From contig NZ_QXTH01000007.1 of NCBI RefSeq assembly GCF_003946865.1, forward strand, positions 124,001-188,000: DNA of 64,000 nucleotides, in the 5' to 3' direction. Below the pieces are notes generated by a model. The model saw nothing but the letters and a program-made list of their open reading frames with translations. It did no database searches and had not been told where the DNA came from. Every line of letters begins with the position of its first letter. Within the stretch, counting starts at the first letter, position 1. Positions 24,242-33,441 of this stretch are shown here, piece after piece. This DNA is from Antribacter gilvus (GTDB lineage: Bacteria > Actinomycetota > Actinomycetes > Actinomycetales > Cellulomonadaceae). A program made the translations under genes and the position numbers.

Positions 24242-25465
24242 TCAGACCCGCTCGATCACCATCGCCATGCCCTGGCCGCCGCCCACGCACATGGTCTCCA
24301 GCCCGTAGCGGCCGCCGGTGGCGGTCAGGCCGTTGATCAGCGTGGAGGTGATGCGCGCCCCGGTCATCCCGAACGGGTGCCCGACGGCGATCGCGCCGCC
24401 GTGCACGTTCAGCCGCTCCTCGTCGATCCCGAGCTCGCGCGCGGACGGGATCACCTGCGCGGCGAAGGCCTCGTTGATCTCCACGAGGTCCATGTCGCCG
24501 ATCGACAGCCCCGCGAGCGCGAGCGCCCGCCGGCTCGCCTCGACCGGGCCGAGGCCCATGATCTCGGGCGACAGTCCGCTCACGCCGGTGGACACGATCC
24601 GGGCGAGCGGCTGCAGGTCCAGCTCCTCGACGATGCGCTCCGACACCACGACCACCGCGGCCGCGCCGTCGTTGAGCGGGCACGCGTTGCCGGCGGTGAC
24701 GGTGCCGTCGGGCCGGAACACCGGCTGCAGGGTGCCGAGCGTCTCGACGGTGGTGCCGCGGCGGGGGCCGTCGTCGGCCGCTACCACCGTGCCGTCCGCG
24801 AGGGTGACGGGCGTGATGTCCCCGGCCCAGAACCCGCTCGCGATCGCGGCCTCGGCGCGCTGCTGGCTGCGGGCCGCGAACGCGTCCTGGTCCGCCCGGG
24901 TGATGCCGTAGAGCCCGGCGACGTTCTCGGCGGTCTGGCCCATGGCGATGTACGGGTCGGGCAGCGAGGCCGACCCCCGGGGGTCCACCCACGGCCCGGC
25001 GCCGCCCGCCGCGCGCTTCTCGGTCGCCGCCAGGGCGTCCGCGAACCGCGGGTTGTTCAGGTCGACGCCCTCGATGTAGTCGCTGGACCCGACGGCCATC
25101 CCGCTCACCGACTCCACGCCGGCGGACACGAAGACGTCGCCCTCCCCCGCCTTGATGGCGTGGAACGCCATGCGGGTGGTCTGCAGGCTGGACGAGCAGT
25201 AGCGCGTCACCGTGGCGCCGGGCACGGTGTCCCACCCGAGCAGCACGGCCACGATGCGGGCCATGTTCATGCCCTGCCTGCCGCCCGGCAGGCCGCAGCC
25301 GAGCAGCAGGTCCTCCACGCGGGCCGGGTCCAGGCCCGGGACCTTCTCGATGGCGGCGCGCACCATCTGGGTGGCGAGGTCGTCGGCGCGGACGTCCTTG
25401 AGCGACCCCTTGTACGCCCGCCCGATGGGCGAGCGCGCGGTCGCGACGATGTAAGCCTCGGTCAT
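24242..25465 (-). CDS. Acetyl-CoA acyltransferase (thiolase)
   Basis: 407 residues. The thiolase catalytic triad is intact: nucleophile Cys90 in RYCSSSLQTT, His363 in GGAIAVGHPFGMTG and Cys393 in CVGGGQG; NEAFAAQ is also present. It cleaves 3-ketoacyl-CoA with CoA, the last beta-oxidation step. It lies 15 bp downstream of the acyl-CoA dehydrogenase gene on the same strand and is presumably co-transcribed from the operator-2 region. Confidence 0.93.
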   Translation of the reverse strand: MTEAYIVATARSPIGRAYKGSLKDVRADDLATQMVRAAIEKVPGLDPARVEDLLLGCGLPGGRQGMNMARIVAVLLGWDTVPGATVTRYCSSSLQTTRMAFHAIKAGEGDVFVSAGVESVSGMAVGSSDYIEGVDLNNPRFADALAATEKRAAGGAGPWVDPRGSASLPDPYIAMGQTAENVAGLYGITRADQDAFAARSQQRAEAAIASGFWAGDITPVTLADGTVVAADDGPRRGTTVETLGTLQPVFRPDGTVTAGNACPLNDGAAAVVVVSERIVEELDLQPLARIVSTGVSGLSPEIMGLGPVEASRRALALAGLSIGDMDLVEINEAFAAQVIPSARELGIDEERLNVHGGAIAVGHPFGMTGARITSTLINGLTATGGRYGLETMCVGGGQGMAMVIERV

Positions 25466-25480
25466 GTGGTGTGCCGCCTC

Positions 25481-26695
25481 TCAGACGAACGCCGCGTGGC
25501 CCGTGATGGACCGGCCGACGATGAGCTGGTTCATGTCCTTGGTGCCCTCGAACGTGTAGACGGCCTCGGCGTCGGCGAAGAAGCGCGCCACGCCGTGGTC
25601 GAGGGTGATGCCGTTGCCGCCGCAGACCTCGCGGCACAGGGCGACCGTCTCGCGCATACGGGTGGTGACGAACGCCTTGGCCATCGCGGCGTGCTGGTCG
25701 CGCTGGGTGCCGAGGTCCTGCATCTGCGACACGCGTACGCACATGCCGAGGCTGGCGGTGATGTTCGCGAGCGCGGTGGCGAGCTTGTCCTGGACGAGCT
25801 GGAAGCTGCCGATCGGCCGCCCGAACTGCTCGCGCTGCGCCACGTACGCGACGGCCGCCTCGTAGGCGCCGATCGCGGTGCCGAGCGACTGCCAGGCCAC
25901 GCCGTCGCGGGTGATCCGCAGCACCTTGGCCACGTCGCGGAAGCTGTCGATCGCCTGGAGGCGGTCGGCCTCGGCCACCTCGACGCCGTCGAGCACGATG
26001 TCGGCGTTCTGCACGATGCGCAGCGACTGCTTGCGCTCGATCTTCGTGGCGGTGAAGCCGGGCCTGCCCTTGCGGACGAGGAAGCCCTTCACCTGGTCGT
26101 CGGCGGTGTCCTTGGCCCAGATCACCACGACGTCCGCGAACGTCGCGTTGCCGATCCAGCGCTTGGCGCCGTTCAGCACCCAGGTGTCGCCGGTCCGGGT
26201 GGCCGTGGTGCGCAGGCCCTTGGCGGTGTCGGAGCCGGCCAGCGGCTCGGTGAGACCGAACGCGCCGATGAGCTCGCCGCTCGCCATGGGTGGGAGCCAC
26301 TGCGCGCGCTGCTCGGGCGAGCCTCCCACGCCGATCGAGCTCATCGCGAGCCCGCTCGACACGCCGATGAACGTGCAGAAGGACGAGTCCACGCGGGCCA
26401 GCTCCATGCCGACCCAGCCGCGGAACACCGCCGAGTTCTCGAACGCCCGGGTCTCCTCCCAGGCGGCGCCCATGCTGCCGAGCTCGGCGAAGGGGCGGAA
26501 CAGGTGGACCGGGCACTCGGCCCGGTCCCAGTAGTCGTCGGCGATGGGGCGGACCTCACGCTCCATGAACTCGCGGACGGCCAGCGCGGCCTTCTGCTCG
26601 ACGGGGGTGAGCAGGTCCTGGAAGGAGTAGAAGTCGACGTCCAGCAGGGCAGAACCCTCCGCGGACGCCGGTCGTGATGCAGGGGCGAGCGTCAT
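25481..26695 (-). CDS. Acyl-CoA dehydrogenase, glutaryl-CoA dehydrogenase-like
   Basis: 404 residues. The FAD-binding signature GAFGLTEPLAGSD lies near residue 145. The C-terminal catalytic base is Glu383 in YTFEGTKDMN, the glutaryl-CoA dehydrogenase-type position and context. Family knowledge allows plain dehydrogenation or oxidative decarboxylation; which applies here is not decided by sequence. It is first in the ACAD-thiolase unit, divergent from a TetR gene, with operator site 2 between them. Confidence 0.9.
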   Translation of the reverse strand: MTLAPASRPASAEGSALLDVDFYSFQDLLTPVEQKAALAVREFMEREVRPIADDYWDRAECPVHLFRPFAELGSMGAAWEETRAFENSAVFRGWVGMELARVDSSFCTFIGVSSGLAMSSIGVGGSPEQRAQWLPPMASGELIGAFGLTEPLAGSDTAKGLRTTATRTGDTWVLNGAKRWIGNATFADVVVIWAKDTADDQVKGFLVRKGRPGFTATKIERKQSLRIVQNADIVLDGVEVAEADRLQAIDSFRDVAKVLRITRDGVAWQSLGTAIGAYEAAVAYVAQREQFGRPIGSFQLVQDKLATALANITASLGMCVRVSQMQDLGTQRDQHAAMAKAFVTTRMRETVALCREVCGGNGITLDHGVARFFADAEAVYTFEGTKDMNQLIVGRSITGHAAFV

Positions 26696-26746
26696 CGATC
26701 CTCCGATCGTCGTCGATCAGGGTCGGTCTGCGGGGCGGCAGCCCAA

Positions 26747-26766
26747 CAGTCCGACCGGTCGGTCTG
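26747..26766. promoter_or_regulatory. TetR-type operator, site 2
   Basis: CAGTCCGACCGGTCGGTCTG, symmetric except for one base pair, containing the perfect 12-bp palindrome CCGACCGGTCGG. It lies between the divergent acyl-CoA dehydrogenase (51 bp away) and TetR (64 bp away) genes, so one bound repressor could control both directions. Confidence 0.8.
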
Positions 26767-26830
26767 AACCAGTATGCATCATCTGCGGATATGTTGCACA
26801 TTCCCAGGTCGAGCGGGTTAGCATGCGGTC

Positions 26831-27574
26831 ATGGCAGCAACCGAGGGCACCGCCGCCCTGGCCGCGGACCCGTCCGGCGCCCCGAGCACCCCGGGGGTCA
26901 CGGGGGCCGCCCCGGGCGAGCCGGGCACGCCAGGCGACCCCGGCGCCGTCGGGCACCCCGTCGCCACCGTGGGGCTGGCCGCCGCGCCCTCGTGGCTGTC
27001 GGAGCGCCTGGCCACCGGCACGCACCCGGACGCCCGCCGGGCGTTCGACCTGGCCCGGGCCGCGTTCATCGACGGCCACCGCATCGACATGGGCGGGCTC
27101 GCGACGACGCTCGGCGTCGACCGCGCCACCGTCTTCCGCTGGGTGGGCAACCGGGACACGCTGCTGTCGGAGGTGCTCTGGTCGCTGGCCGGGCCCACGC
27201 TGGTACAGGCGGACGAGGCGACGGCGCACCTCGCCGGCGCCGAGCGCGTCGCCGCGCTGCTCACGCGCTTCGTCGACGACCTCATCCGCGCCGAGTACTT
27301 CCGCACGTTCCTGCGCCGCGAGCCCGCCCGCGCCCTGCGCCTGCTCACCACCAAGGAGAGCGAGATCCAGCGGCGGTACCTGGCCACCACCGACTGGATC
27401 GTGCGCCGCGACCTCGGCGACGCCCCCTTCGGCGGGGCCATCGACCCGGCATCCCTCGCCTACCTGCTGGTGCGGGTGTCGGAGTCGTTCACCTACGCCG
27501 ACCTGATCACCGGCGAGCCCCCCAGCACCGAGCGGGCGCGCACCGCGTTCCGCCACATCCTGCGCGTCGCCTGA
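26831..27574 (+). CDS. TetR-family regulator (QsdR-like)
   Basis: 247 residues. About 50 N-terminal residues are Pro/Gly/Ala-rich and probably disordered. A TetR helix-turn-helix follows (MGGLATTLGVDRATVFRWVGNRDTLL, about residues 85-110), then an all-helical ligand domain of the QsdR-like type. It is transcribed with the thioesterase (31 bp gap) and lies opposite the acyl-CoA dehydrogenase. It is one of two candidates for the repressor of the CCG-N6-CGG regulon. Confidence 0.82.
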   Translation: MAATEGTAALAADPSGAPSTPGVTGAAPGEPGTPGDPGAVGHPVATVGLAAAPSWLSERLATGTHPDARRAFDLARAAFIDGHRIDMGGLATTLGVDRATVFRWVGNRDTLLSEVLWSLAGPTLVQADEATAHLAGAERVAALLTRFVDDLIRAEYFRTFLRREPARALRLLTTKESEIQRRYLATTDWIVRRDLGDAPFGGAIDPASLAYLLVRVSESFTYADLITGEPPSTERARTAFRHILRVA

Positions 27575-27605
27575 CCGCGGGACCGACCGACGTCGAAGGA
27601 GACCC

Positions 27606-28016
27606 ATGTCCCGCCCCCCCGTGCGCCAGCCCTTCCCGCTGCGCTGGAACGACAACGACCAGTACGGCCACGTCAACAACACCGTCTACTACGAGGCGAT
27701 GGACACCGCCGTGAACCGGTGGATGATGCAGCACACCGGGCTCGACCCCGAGGGCGACACCATCGCGGTGTGCGTGGCGTCGTCGTGCGTGTTCCGGGAG
27801 TCGGCGTCGTTCCCCGAGGAGCTCGAGGTCGAGGTCGGCGTCAAGAAGGTCGGCACCACGAGCCTCACCTGGGACCTGCGGATCCTCCGCCCCGAGCAGG
27901 ACGAGCCCATCGCGCTGGGCGCGTTCACCCACGTGTTCGTCGACGCGGTCACGCGCCGCCCGGTGCCGGTCCCGGACGCGGTCCGCGGCGCGGTGGCGGA
28001 GCACATCACGGGCTGA
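27606..28016 (+). CDS. Hotdog-fold acyl-CoA thioesterase (4HBT type)
   Basis: 136 residues with the 4-hydroxybenzoyl-CoA thioesterase-type motif RWNDNDQYGHVNNTVYYEAMD (about residues 14-34), where the DNDQYGHVNN Asp region is catalytic. It should release free acid from an acyl-CoA, perhaps to prevent CoA trapping by a slow intermediate. GGAG precedes the ATG. It is the second gene of the TetR-thioesterase unit. Confidence 0.88.
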   Translation: MSRPPVRQPFPLRWNDNDQYGHVNNTVYYEAMDTAVNRWMMQHTGLDPEGDTIAVCVASSCVFRESASFPEELEVEVGVKKVGTTSLTWDLRILRPEQDEPIALGAFTHVFVDAVTRRPVPVPDAVRGAVAEHITG

Positions 28017-28097
28017 GGTCACGGGCCGACGGCGGAGCGGGCGCCGGGCGGGGCGGAGCCCCGGGCGCCCGGCTCGCCCATCGCGGGTGGTCGCCAC

Positions 28098-28119
28098 GCA
28101 TACCGACCGCGCGGTATGC
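28098..28119. promoter_or_regulatory. TetR-type operator, site 3
   Basis: Perfect 8-bp arms around a 6-bp centre; the inner 20 bp are CATACCGACCGCGCGGTATG. It is 48 bp upstream of the phosphotransferase ATG. Outer arms are the same as site 1 (CATACCG and CGGTATG), so both sites should bind the same protein. Confidence 0.85.
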
Positions 28120-28167
28120 TGCTCGGCACCGGCCGGGCGGCCGGGGACGACGACGAAGGGGTCGAGG

Positions 28168-29232
28168 ATGACCGACGTGCCGGGCCTGGACTGCGCGGGA
28201 TTGACGCGATGGCTCGCGCGCGAGCACCCGGGGGTCGCGGGCGGCGACCTGACCGCGACGCTGACCGCGACGCTGATCGCGGGCGGCCGGAGCAACCTCA
28301 CCTACCGCGTGGACGGCGCGCGGGCCCCGCTGGTGGTGCGCCGTCCACCGCTGGGCCACGTGCTGTCCAGCGCCCACGACATGCGCCGCGAGCACCGGGT
28401 CATCTCGGCGCTGCACGGCAGCCCGGTCCCGGTGCCGCCCACCGTCGACGTCGTGGACGACACGGCGACGAACGAGGTCACCGGGACCGTCTTCTTCGTC
28501 ATGGAGCACGTGGCCGGCACCGTCCTCTCCCGCCCCGAGCACAACGCCGCCTACCCCCCGGAGGCCCTTCGACGGCTGAGCCTCCAGCTCGCCGAGATCC
28601 TCGCCGAGCTGCACACGGTGGACCCGGCGGCGGTGGGCCTGGCGGACTTCGGCCGCCCGGACGGCTACCTCGCCCGCCAGCTCACCACCTGGCGCCGGCA
28701 GTACGACGCGTCGCGGTCCCGCGAGCAGCCCGCCCTCGACGCCCTCCAGGACCGCCTCGGCGACCTCCTCCCGGACCAGGACGGACGCACCGGGATCGTG
28801 CACGGCGACTACCGGCTCGACAACGCGCTCGTCGCAGGCCCGCCCCACGCCCCGGAGATCGCCGCCGTCCTCGACTGGGAGATGGCCACGCTCGGCGACC
28901 CGCTCGTCGACCTCGGGATGCTCGGCATGTACTGGGACATCACCTCGATCGCCGGGGATGCCGGGCCCGCTGCCAGCGCCGTCGTGCCCGGGTCGGGCTA
29001 CGCCGAGTTCGACGAGGTGGTCGACACGTACGCCGCCCGGGCGGGCGTGCCGACGCCGGACCTCGCCTGGTACCGCGCGTTCGCGTCGTACAAGCTCGCC
29101 GTGATCCTCGAGGGCATCCACTACCGCTTCCGTGCCGGCGAGACCGTCGGCACGGGGTTCGACACCATCGGCGACCTGGTCGCCCCGCTCGCCGAGGACG
29201 GCCTCGCGCGTGCCACCCCGAGGAGGAACTGA
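28168..29232 (+). CDS. Phosphotransferase family protein (ACAD10/11 kinase-domain type)
   Basis: 354 residues with the aminoglycoside-phosphotransferase/choline-kinase fold: IVHGDYRLDNALV is the catalytic loop (near residue 213) and LDWEMATLGDPLVDLG the metal-binding loop. Next to an acyl-CoA dehydrogenase this mirrors ACAD10/ACAD11, in which the kinase domain phosphorylates 4-hydroxyacyl-CoAs so the dehydrogenase partner can convert them for beta-oxidation. That suggests the block handles hydroxy fatty acyl-CoAs (inference from family). The start is ATG at 28168; upstream in-frame codons overlap the operator. It ends one base before the next gene. Confidence 0.85.
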   Translation: MTDVPGLDCAGLTRWLAREHPGVAGGDLTATLTATLIAGGRSNLTYRVDGARAPLVVRRPPLGHVLSSAHDMRREHRVISALHGSPVPVPPTVDVVDDTATNEVTGTVFFVMEHVAGTVLSRPEHNAAYPPEALRRLSLQLAEILAELHTVDPAAVGLADFGRPDGYLARQLTTWRRQYDASRSREQPALDALQDRLGDLLPDQDGRTGIVHGDYRLDNALVAGPPHAPEIAAVLDWEMATLGDPLVDLGMLGMYWDITSIAGDAGPAASAVVPGSGYAEFDEVVDTYAARAGVPTPDLAWYRAFASYKLAVILEGIHYRFRAGETVGTGFDTIGDLVAPLAEDGLARATPRRN

Positions 29233-29233
29233 C

Positions 29234-30439
29234 ATGGACTTCGCCCAGGACGCCCGCACCGCCGCGCTCGTCGAGGAGGTGACGGCCTTCCTCCACGACC
29301 GGGTGATCCCCGCCGAGCCCGTGCTGGCGGAGCAGGTCGGGGCCACGCCCGGCGAGTGGACCTTCCGCCCCGTCGTGCGCGACCTCCAGAAGGAGGCGCG
29401 GGCGCTCGGCCTGTGGAACCTGTTCCTCCCGGGCAGCGCCGGCGCCGGCCTGACCAACCTCCAGTACGCCGCCGTGGCCGAGCTGACGGGCTGGAGCCCC
29501 CGGCTGGCCCCGGTGGCGTTCAACTGCGCCGCGCCCGACACGGGCAACATGGAGCTCCTCGCCCACTTCGGCACGCCCGAGCAGCAGGAGCGCTGGCTCG
29601 CCCCGCTCCTCGAGGCGACCATCCGCAGCGCGTTCTGCATGACGGAGCCGGACGTGGGGTCGTCGGACGCGACGCAGGTCGCCACCCGCATCCGGCGGGA
29701 GGGCGACGAGTACGTGGTCTCGGGCCGCAAGTGGTTCGCCACCGGCGCGATGAGCCCGGACGCCGCCCTCCTGATCGTCATGGGCAAGACCGACCCGGAG
29801 GCCGCCCGGCACCGGCAGCAGTCCATGGTGCTGGTCCCCCGGGACACCCCGGGGATCACGTTCGTGCGGCCGCTGACGGTCCTCGGCTACGACGACCGCG
29901 ACCACGGCGGCCACGCCGAGATCGTGTTCGACGACGTTCGCGTGCCCGCCGCGAACCTCCTCGGCGGCGAGGGCGACGGGTTCGCCATCGCCCAGGCGCG
30001 GCTCGGCCCGGGCCGGATCCACCACTGCATGCGCGCCCTCGGCACCGCTGAGCGCGCCCTCTCGCTGGTGCGGGAGCGGGCGCGGACCCGTACGGCGTTC
30101 GGTGGTCCCCTCTCCGAGAAGGGCGTGGTGCGGTCGTGGGTGGCCGAGTCCCGCATCGAGATCGAGGCGCTCCGGCTCCTGGTCCTCAAGACGGCGTGGC
30201 TCATGGACACCGTCGGCAACCGCGAGGCGATGACGGAGATCCAGTCCATCAAGATCGCCGTGCCCCGGGCCGTGCAGCGGATCCTCGACCAGTCGATCCA
30301 GCTCTTCGGCGCGGCCGGCATGACGTCCGACCAGCCCCTCGCCGAGATGTTCGCCGGCGCCCGGTCCCTCCGGATCGCGGACGGCCCGGACGAGGTCCAC
30401 CTCGCGGCGCTCGGCAAGGCCGAGCTGCGGCGTCCCTGA
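29234..30439 (+). CDS. Acyl-CoA dehydrogenase, ACAD11-like
   Basis: 401 residues. FAD-contacting segment SAFCMTEPDVGSSDAT near residues 133-148, substrate/FAD segment RKWFATGAMSPDAAL near 165, RTAFGGPLSEKG near 280, and C-terminal IADGPDEVHLAALG typical of the ACAD10/11-like clade. With the kinase-fold gene one base upstream (GGAGGAA then ATG) it forms a two-gene equivalent of the ACAD10/11 fusion. It should perform alpha,beta-dehydrogenation, or conversion of phosphorylated 4-hydroxyacyl-CoA. Confidence 0.9.
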   Translation: MDFAQDARTAALVEEVTAFLHDRVIPAEPVLAEQVGATPGEWTFRPVVRDLQKEARALGLWNLFLPGSAGAGLTNLQYAAVAELTGWSPRLAPVAFNCAAPDTGNMELLAHFGTPEQQERWLAPLLEATIRSAFCMTEPDVGSSDATQVATRIRREGDEYVVSGRKWFATGAMSPDAALLIVMGKTDPEAARHRQQSMVLVPRDTPGITFVRPLTVLGYDDRDHGGHAEIVFDDVRVPAANLLGGEGDGFAIAQARLGPGRIHHCMRALGTAERALSLVRERARTRTAFGGPLSEKGVVRSWVAESRIEIEALRLLVLKTAWLMDTVGNREAMTEIQSIKIAVPRAVQRILDQSIQLFGAAGMTSDQPLAEMFAGARSLRIADGPDEVHLAALGKAELRRP

Positions 30440-30505
30440 AGAACCGGCCTGACGAACACCCCGGACACACCGCTCGACGACGATGACGACGGAAAGGAAA
30501 CGACC

Positions 30506-32089
30506 ATGACCCACCAGCCCGACGAGGCGATCGACGGGGACGGCTTCGGCACGCTCTCCGCGGCGAGCATCCTCGCGGAGACCGCCAGACGCCGCCCCGG
30601 CAACGCCGCCCTGCACTTCATGGGCACCACCACGACGTATGCCGAGCTCTGGGACCAGACCCGCGCCTATGCGGGCGCGCTGCGGGCCCGCGGGATCGGT
30701 CCGGGTGACCGCGTGGCGATGATCGTGCCCAACGTGCCCGACTTCCCCCGGGTGTACTACGCCGCGCTCTCCCTGGGCGCGGTCGTGGTCCCGGTCCACC
30801 TGCTGTTCAAGGCCGCCGAGATCGAGTTCGTGCTGCGCGACTCCGGCGCCGACGTCGTCGTCGTGGCCGCCCCGCTGCTCGGCGAGGCGATCCCGGCCGC
30901 GGAGCGCGCGGGCGTGCCGCTCCTGACCGTCCTCGCCCCGCCCGCCGGTGCCGGGGGCCCCGCGCTCCCCCGCCTCGAGGAGGAGGCTGCGGCGGCCACG
31001 CCGATCGTGCGGCACGAGCCGGTCCGGCCGACCGCCGCGGCGACGATCCTGTACACGAGCGGGACCACGGGCACACCGAAGGGCGCCGTGGGCTCGCACC
31101 TGGCCGTCGTCGAGCAGGTGCACTGCTCGCTCGTGGACGCCTTCGACCTGCGGCACACGGACGTCGTCTTCGGCGGCCTTCCGCTGTTCCACGCGTTCGG
31201 CCAGGTGTCGGTGATGAACACGGGCTTCCGCGTGGGCGCGGCGATCATCCTGCTGCCCAAGTTCGAGCCGGACGACGCGCTGGCCCTCATGGTGAAGCAC
31301 GACGCGACGGTGTTCACGGCAGTGCCGACGATGTTCATGGGCATGATCGAGGCCGGCCGGCGCAGCGAGGCCCGTCCGACCCTGCGGTACGCCGTCTCGG
31401 GCGGCGCGTCGCTGCCGCTCGCGGTGCTGTCGGCGTTCGAGGAGACGTTCCGCGCCCAGGTGCACGAGGGCTACGGCCTGACGGAGACCGCCCCGACGGT
31501 GTCGACGAACCCGCTGACCGAGCTGGTCCGGCCGGGCACGGTGGGCAAGGCGATCTGGGGCGTGGACGTGGCCATCGCCGACGCGGACGTGGAGGGCCGC
31601 ATCGAGCTCCTGGAGGAGCCGGGCGCGCTGGGCGAGATCGTCGTGCGGGGCCACAACCTCATGAAGGGCTACCTCGGGCGGCCCGACGCCACGGCCGAGG
31701 CGATCGTGGACGGCTGGTTCCGCACGGGCGACCTGGGCACCGTCACCGCCGAGGGCGTCATCACGATCGTGGACCGCAAGAAGGACATGATCATCCGCAA
31801 CGGCTACAACGTGTACCCCACGGAGGTGGAGGCCGTCATGGCGCGCCACCCGAAGGTCGCGATGGCCGCGGTGTTCGGCGTGCCGGACGACGCCCACGGT
31901 CAGGAGGTCCACGCGGCCGTCCTGGCGCACGACGGCGAGACCGTCGACGCCGACGAGCTCGTGGGCTACATGAAGGAGCAGGTCGCGGCGTACAAGTACC
32001 CGCGGGTCGTGCACGTGATGGAGCAGCTGCCCCTCGGCCCGAGCGGCAAGATCCTCAAGCGCGAGCTGGTGGAGCAGTTCGGCGCCTGA
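30506..32089 (+). CDS. AMP-forming acyl-CoA ligase
   Basis: 527 residues of the ANL superfamily. The P-loop ILYTSGTTGTPKGAV is near 180-194, GYGLTETAPT near 325, and the hinge and catalytic motifs DGWFRTGDLG and RKKDMIIRNGYNVYP follow; the acylation Lys lies in GPSGKILKREL near the end. It activates a carboxylic acid with ATP and CoA, the entry step for this block. It is the last gene of the phosphotransferase-ACAD-ligase unit, followed by a 26-bp-stem terminator. Confidence 0.93.
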   Translation: MTHQPDEAIDGDGFGTLSAASILAETARRRPGNAALHFMGTTTTYAELWDQTRAYAGALRARGIGPGDRVAMIVPNVPDFPRVYYAALSLGAVVVPVHLLFKAAEIEFVLRDSGADVVVVAAPLLGEAIPAAERAGVPLLTVLAPPAGAGGPALPRLEEEAAAATPIVRHEPVRPTAAATILYTSGTTGTPKGAVGSHLAVVEQVHCSLVDAFDLRHTDVVFGGLPLFHAFGQVSVMNTGFRVGAAIILLPKFEPDDALALMVKHDATVFTAVPTMFMGMIEAGRRSEARPTLRYAVSGGASLPLAVLSAFEETFRAQVHEGYGLTETAPTVSTNPLTELVRPGTVGKAIWGVDVAIADADVEGRIELLEEPGALGEIVVRGHNLMKGYLGRPDATAEAIVDGWFRTGDLGTVTAEGVITIVDRKKDMIIRNGYNVYPTEVEAVMARHPKVAMAAVFGVPDDAHGQEVHAAVLAHDGETVDADELVGYMKEQVAAYKYPRVVHVMEQLPLGPSGKILKRELVEQFGA

Positions 32090-32098
32090 CCCTCGCCG

Positions 32099-32154
32099 CC
32101 CGACGCCGAAGCCCGCGTGGTCACCTGGGTGACCACGCGGGCTTCGGCGTCGGG
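32099..32154. terminator. Bidirectional terminator between convergent operons
   Basis: A perfect 26-bp stem (32099-32124 against 32129-32154, beginning CCCGACGCCGAAGCCCGC) with the 4-nt loop CTGG. It starts 10 bp after the ligase stop and ends 7 bp before the stop of the opposite-strand solute-binding gene, so it can stop transcripts from both sides. Confidence 0.88.
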
Positions 32155-32161
32155 CAGAGCG

Positions 32162-33436
32162 CTACGGCGCCGGGACGCCCTCGTTCTCCAGCGGGACCGG
32201 CTGGGGCTCGACGGCCTCGACCGTCTCGGCGTCAACGCTGTACGTGGTGCCGACGAAGTCCTGGACGCCCTCGTTCACCATCGTGATGCCCACGCCGCGG
32301 AAGGCGGCGTGGTCGTCCGGCCCGAAAGCCAGCGGCACGACGCCGTTGCCCACGAGCTTGCCCGACTCGATCGCCTCGACGAGGCTCTCGCGGGTGGGGT
32401 CCTCGCCGGCCATGGCGAGCGCCTCGGCGAAGAGGTAGCCCACGCTCATGCCGTAGATCGTGTTGCCGTCGAACGGGGCGCCGCCGTTGTGGTCGTCGTT
32501 GATCTGGCGGAAGAGCTCCACCCACTCGTCGTCGGCCATCGGCAGGTAGTTGGTGCTCACGAAGCCCTGGAGCAGCTTGGGCCCGTTCTCCTCGCCGAGG
32601 AAGCCGACGAGCGTGGGGTAGTCACCGCCCGACGACGACGAGAGCCAGCGCGGGAACCAGCCGAGCTGCGCCGCGGTACCGATGGCGAGCGCCGTGAAGC
32701 CGTTGACCGTCGCCAGCATGACCACCTCGCAGCCCGCGGCCTTCATGGCCCCGATCTGCGCCGTCACGTCCTGGTTGGACACCGAGTACGTCTGCACGTC
32801 GGTGAGGCCGTCCGCGCCCAGCGCGAGCTCGACGCCCTCGAGGAACTCGGTGCCGAAGTCGTCGTCCTGGCCGAGCACGCAGGCAGCCTTGCCGGTGAGC
32901 TCGTCGGCGGCGTACTGCCCCAGGGCGGCGCCCTCCGTCACGTAGTCCGCGTTGAACGCGAACGTGTTCGGGTATGTCTCGGGCTCGTTCCAGCCGGTGC
33001 TGCCGGACGCGACGAACAGGTCCGGCACCTCGTTCTGGTGCAGGAAGTCGAGGACCGAGGAGTGCGTCGGCGTGCCGAGCCCGTTGAGGACCGCGAAGAC
33101 CTCGTCCTCCTGGACAAGCTCGCGCACCACGGTCTGCGTGGTCGCCGGGTTGTAGCCGTCGTCCTTGACGACGTACTCGATGGTGCGGCCGTTGATGCCG
33201 CCCTTGTCGTTCACGTAGTCGAAGTAGGCCTTGGTGGCCGCCGAGATGGACGAGTAGCCGGCCGCTGCCGGGCCCGTCAGCGGCTGGTGCGTGCCGACCG
33301 TGACGGTGGTGTCGGTGACGCCGGGGGCAGCTGCTGCCTCGGCCTCCGGCTCCGGGACGCTGCAGGCCGCGAGCGCTGCCACGGCGAGCGCCGTGGCGGC
33401 CGCCGCGACGCACCTGCTGGTGCGGTGGTGGGACAT
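32162..33436 (-). CDS. LIV-type ABC transporter substrate-binding lipoprotein
   Basis: 424 residues. A signal peptide with lipobox LAAC puts the lipid-anchored Cys at position 25. The mature part matches the branched-chain amino acid-type binding fold (VTVGTHQPLTGPAAAGYSS, KAYFDYVNDKGGINGR, EYVVKDDGYNPATT). Family members bind amino acids, but also short carboxylates and aromatic acids. Given the acyl-CoA genes around it, an organic acid is the likely ligand. It is last in the five-gene importer operon, and its ribosome site overlaps the stop of the preceding permease gene. Confidence 0.9.
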   Translation of the reverse strand: MSHHRTSRCVAAAATALAVAALAACSVPEPEAEAAAAPGVTDTTVTVGTHQPLTGPAAAGYSSISAATKAYFDYVNDKGGINGRTIEYVVKDDGYNPATTQTVVRELVQEDEVFAVLNGLGTPTHSSVLDFLHQNEVPDLFVASGSTGWNEPETYPNTFAFNADYVTEGAALGQYAADELTGKAACVLGQDDDFGTEFLEGVELALGADGLTDVQTYSVSNQDVTAQIGAMKAAGCEVVMLATVNGFTALAIGTAAQLGWFPRWLSSSSGGDYPTLVGFLGEENGPKLLQGFVSTNYLPMADDEWVELFRQINDDHNGGAPFDGNTIYGMSVGYLFAEALAMAGEDPTRESLVEAIESGKLVGNGVVPLAFGPDDHAAFRGVGITMVNEGVQDFVGTTYSVDAETVEAVEPQPVPLENEGVPAP

Positions 33437-33441
33437 GGGGT

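Noticed and set aside
24377-26677. Very long reading frame opposite the thiolase and acyl-CoA dehydrogenase genes
   Set aside because: It is the antisense shadow of two clearly conserved enzymes; its translation is Arg/His/Gly-rich without recognisable motifs.
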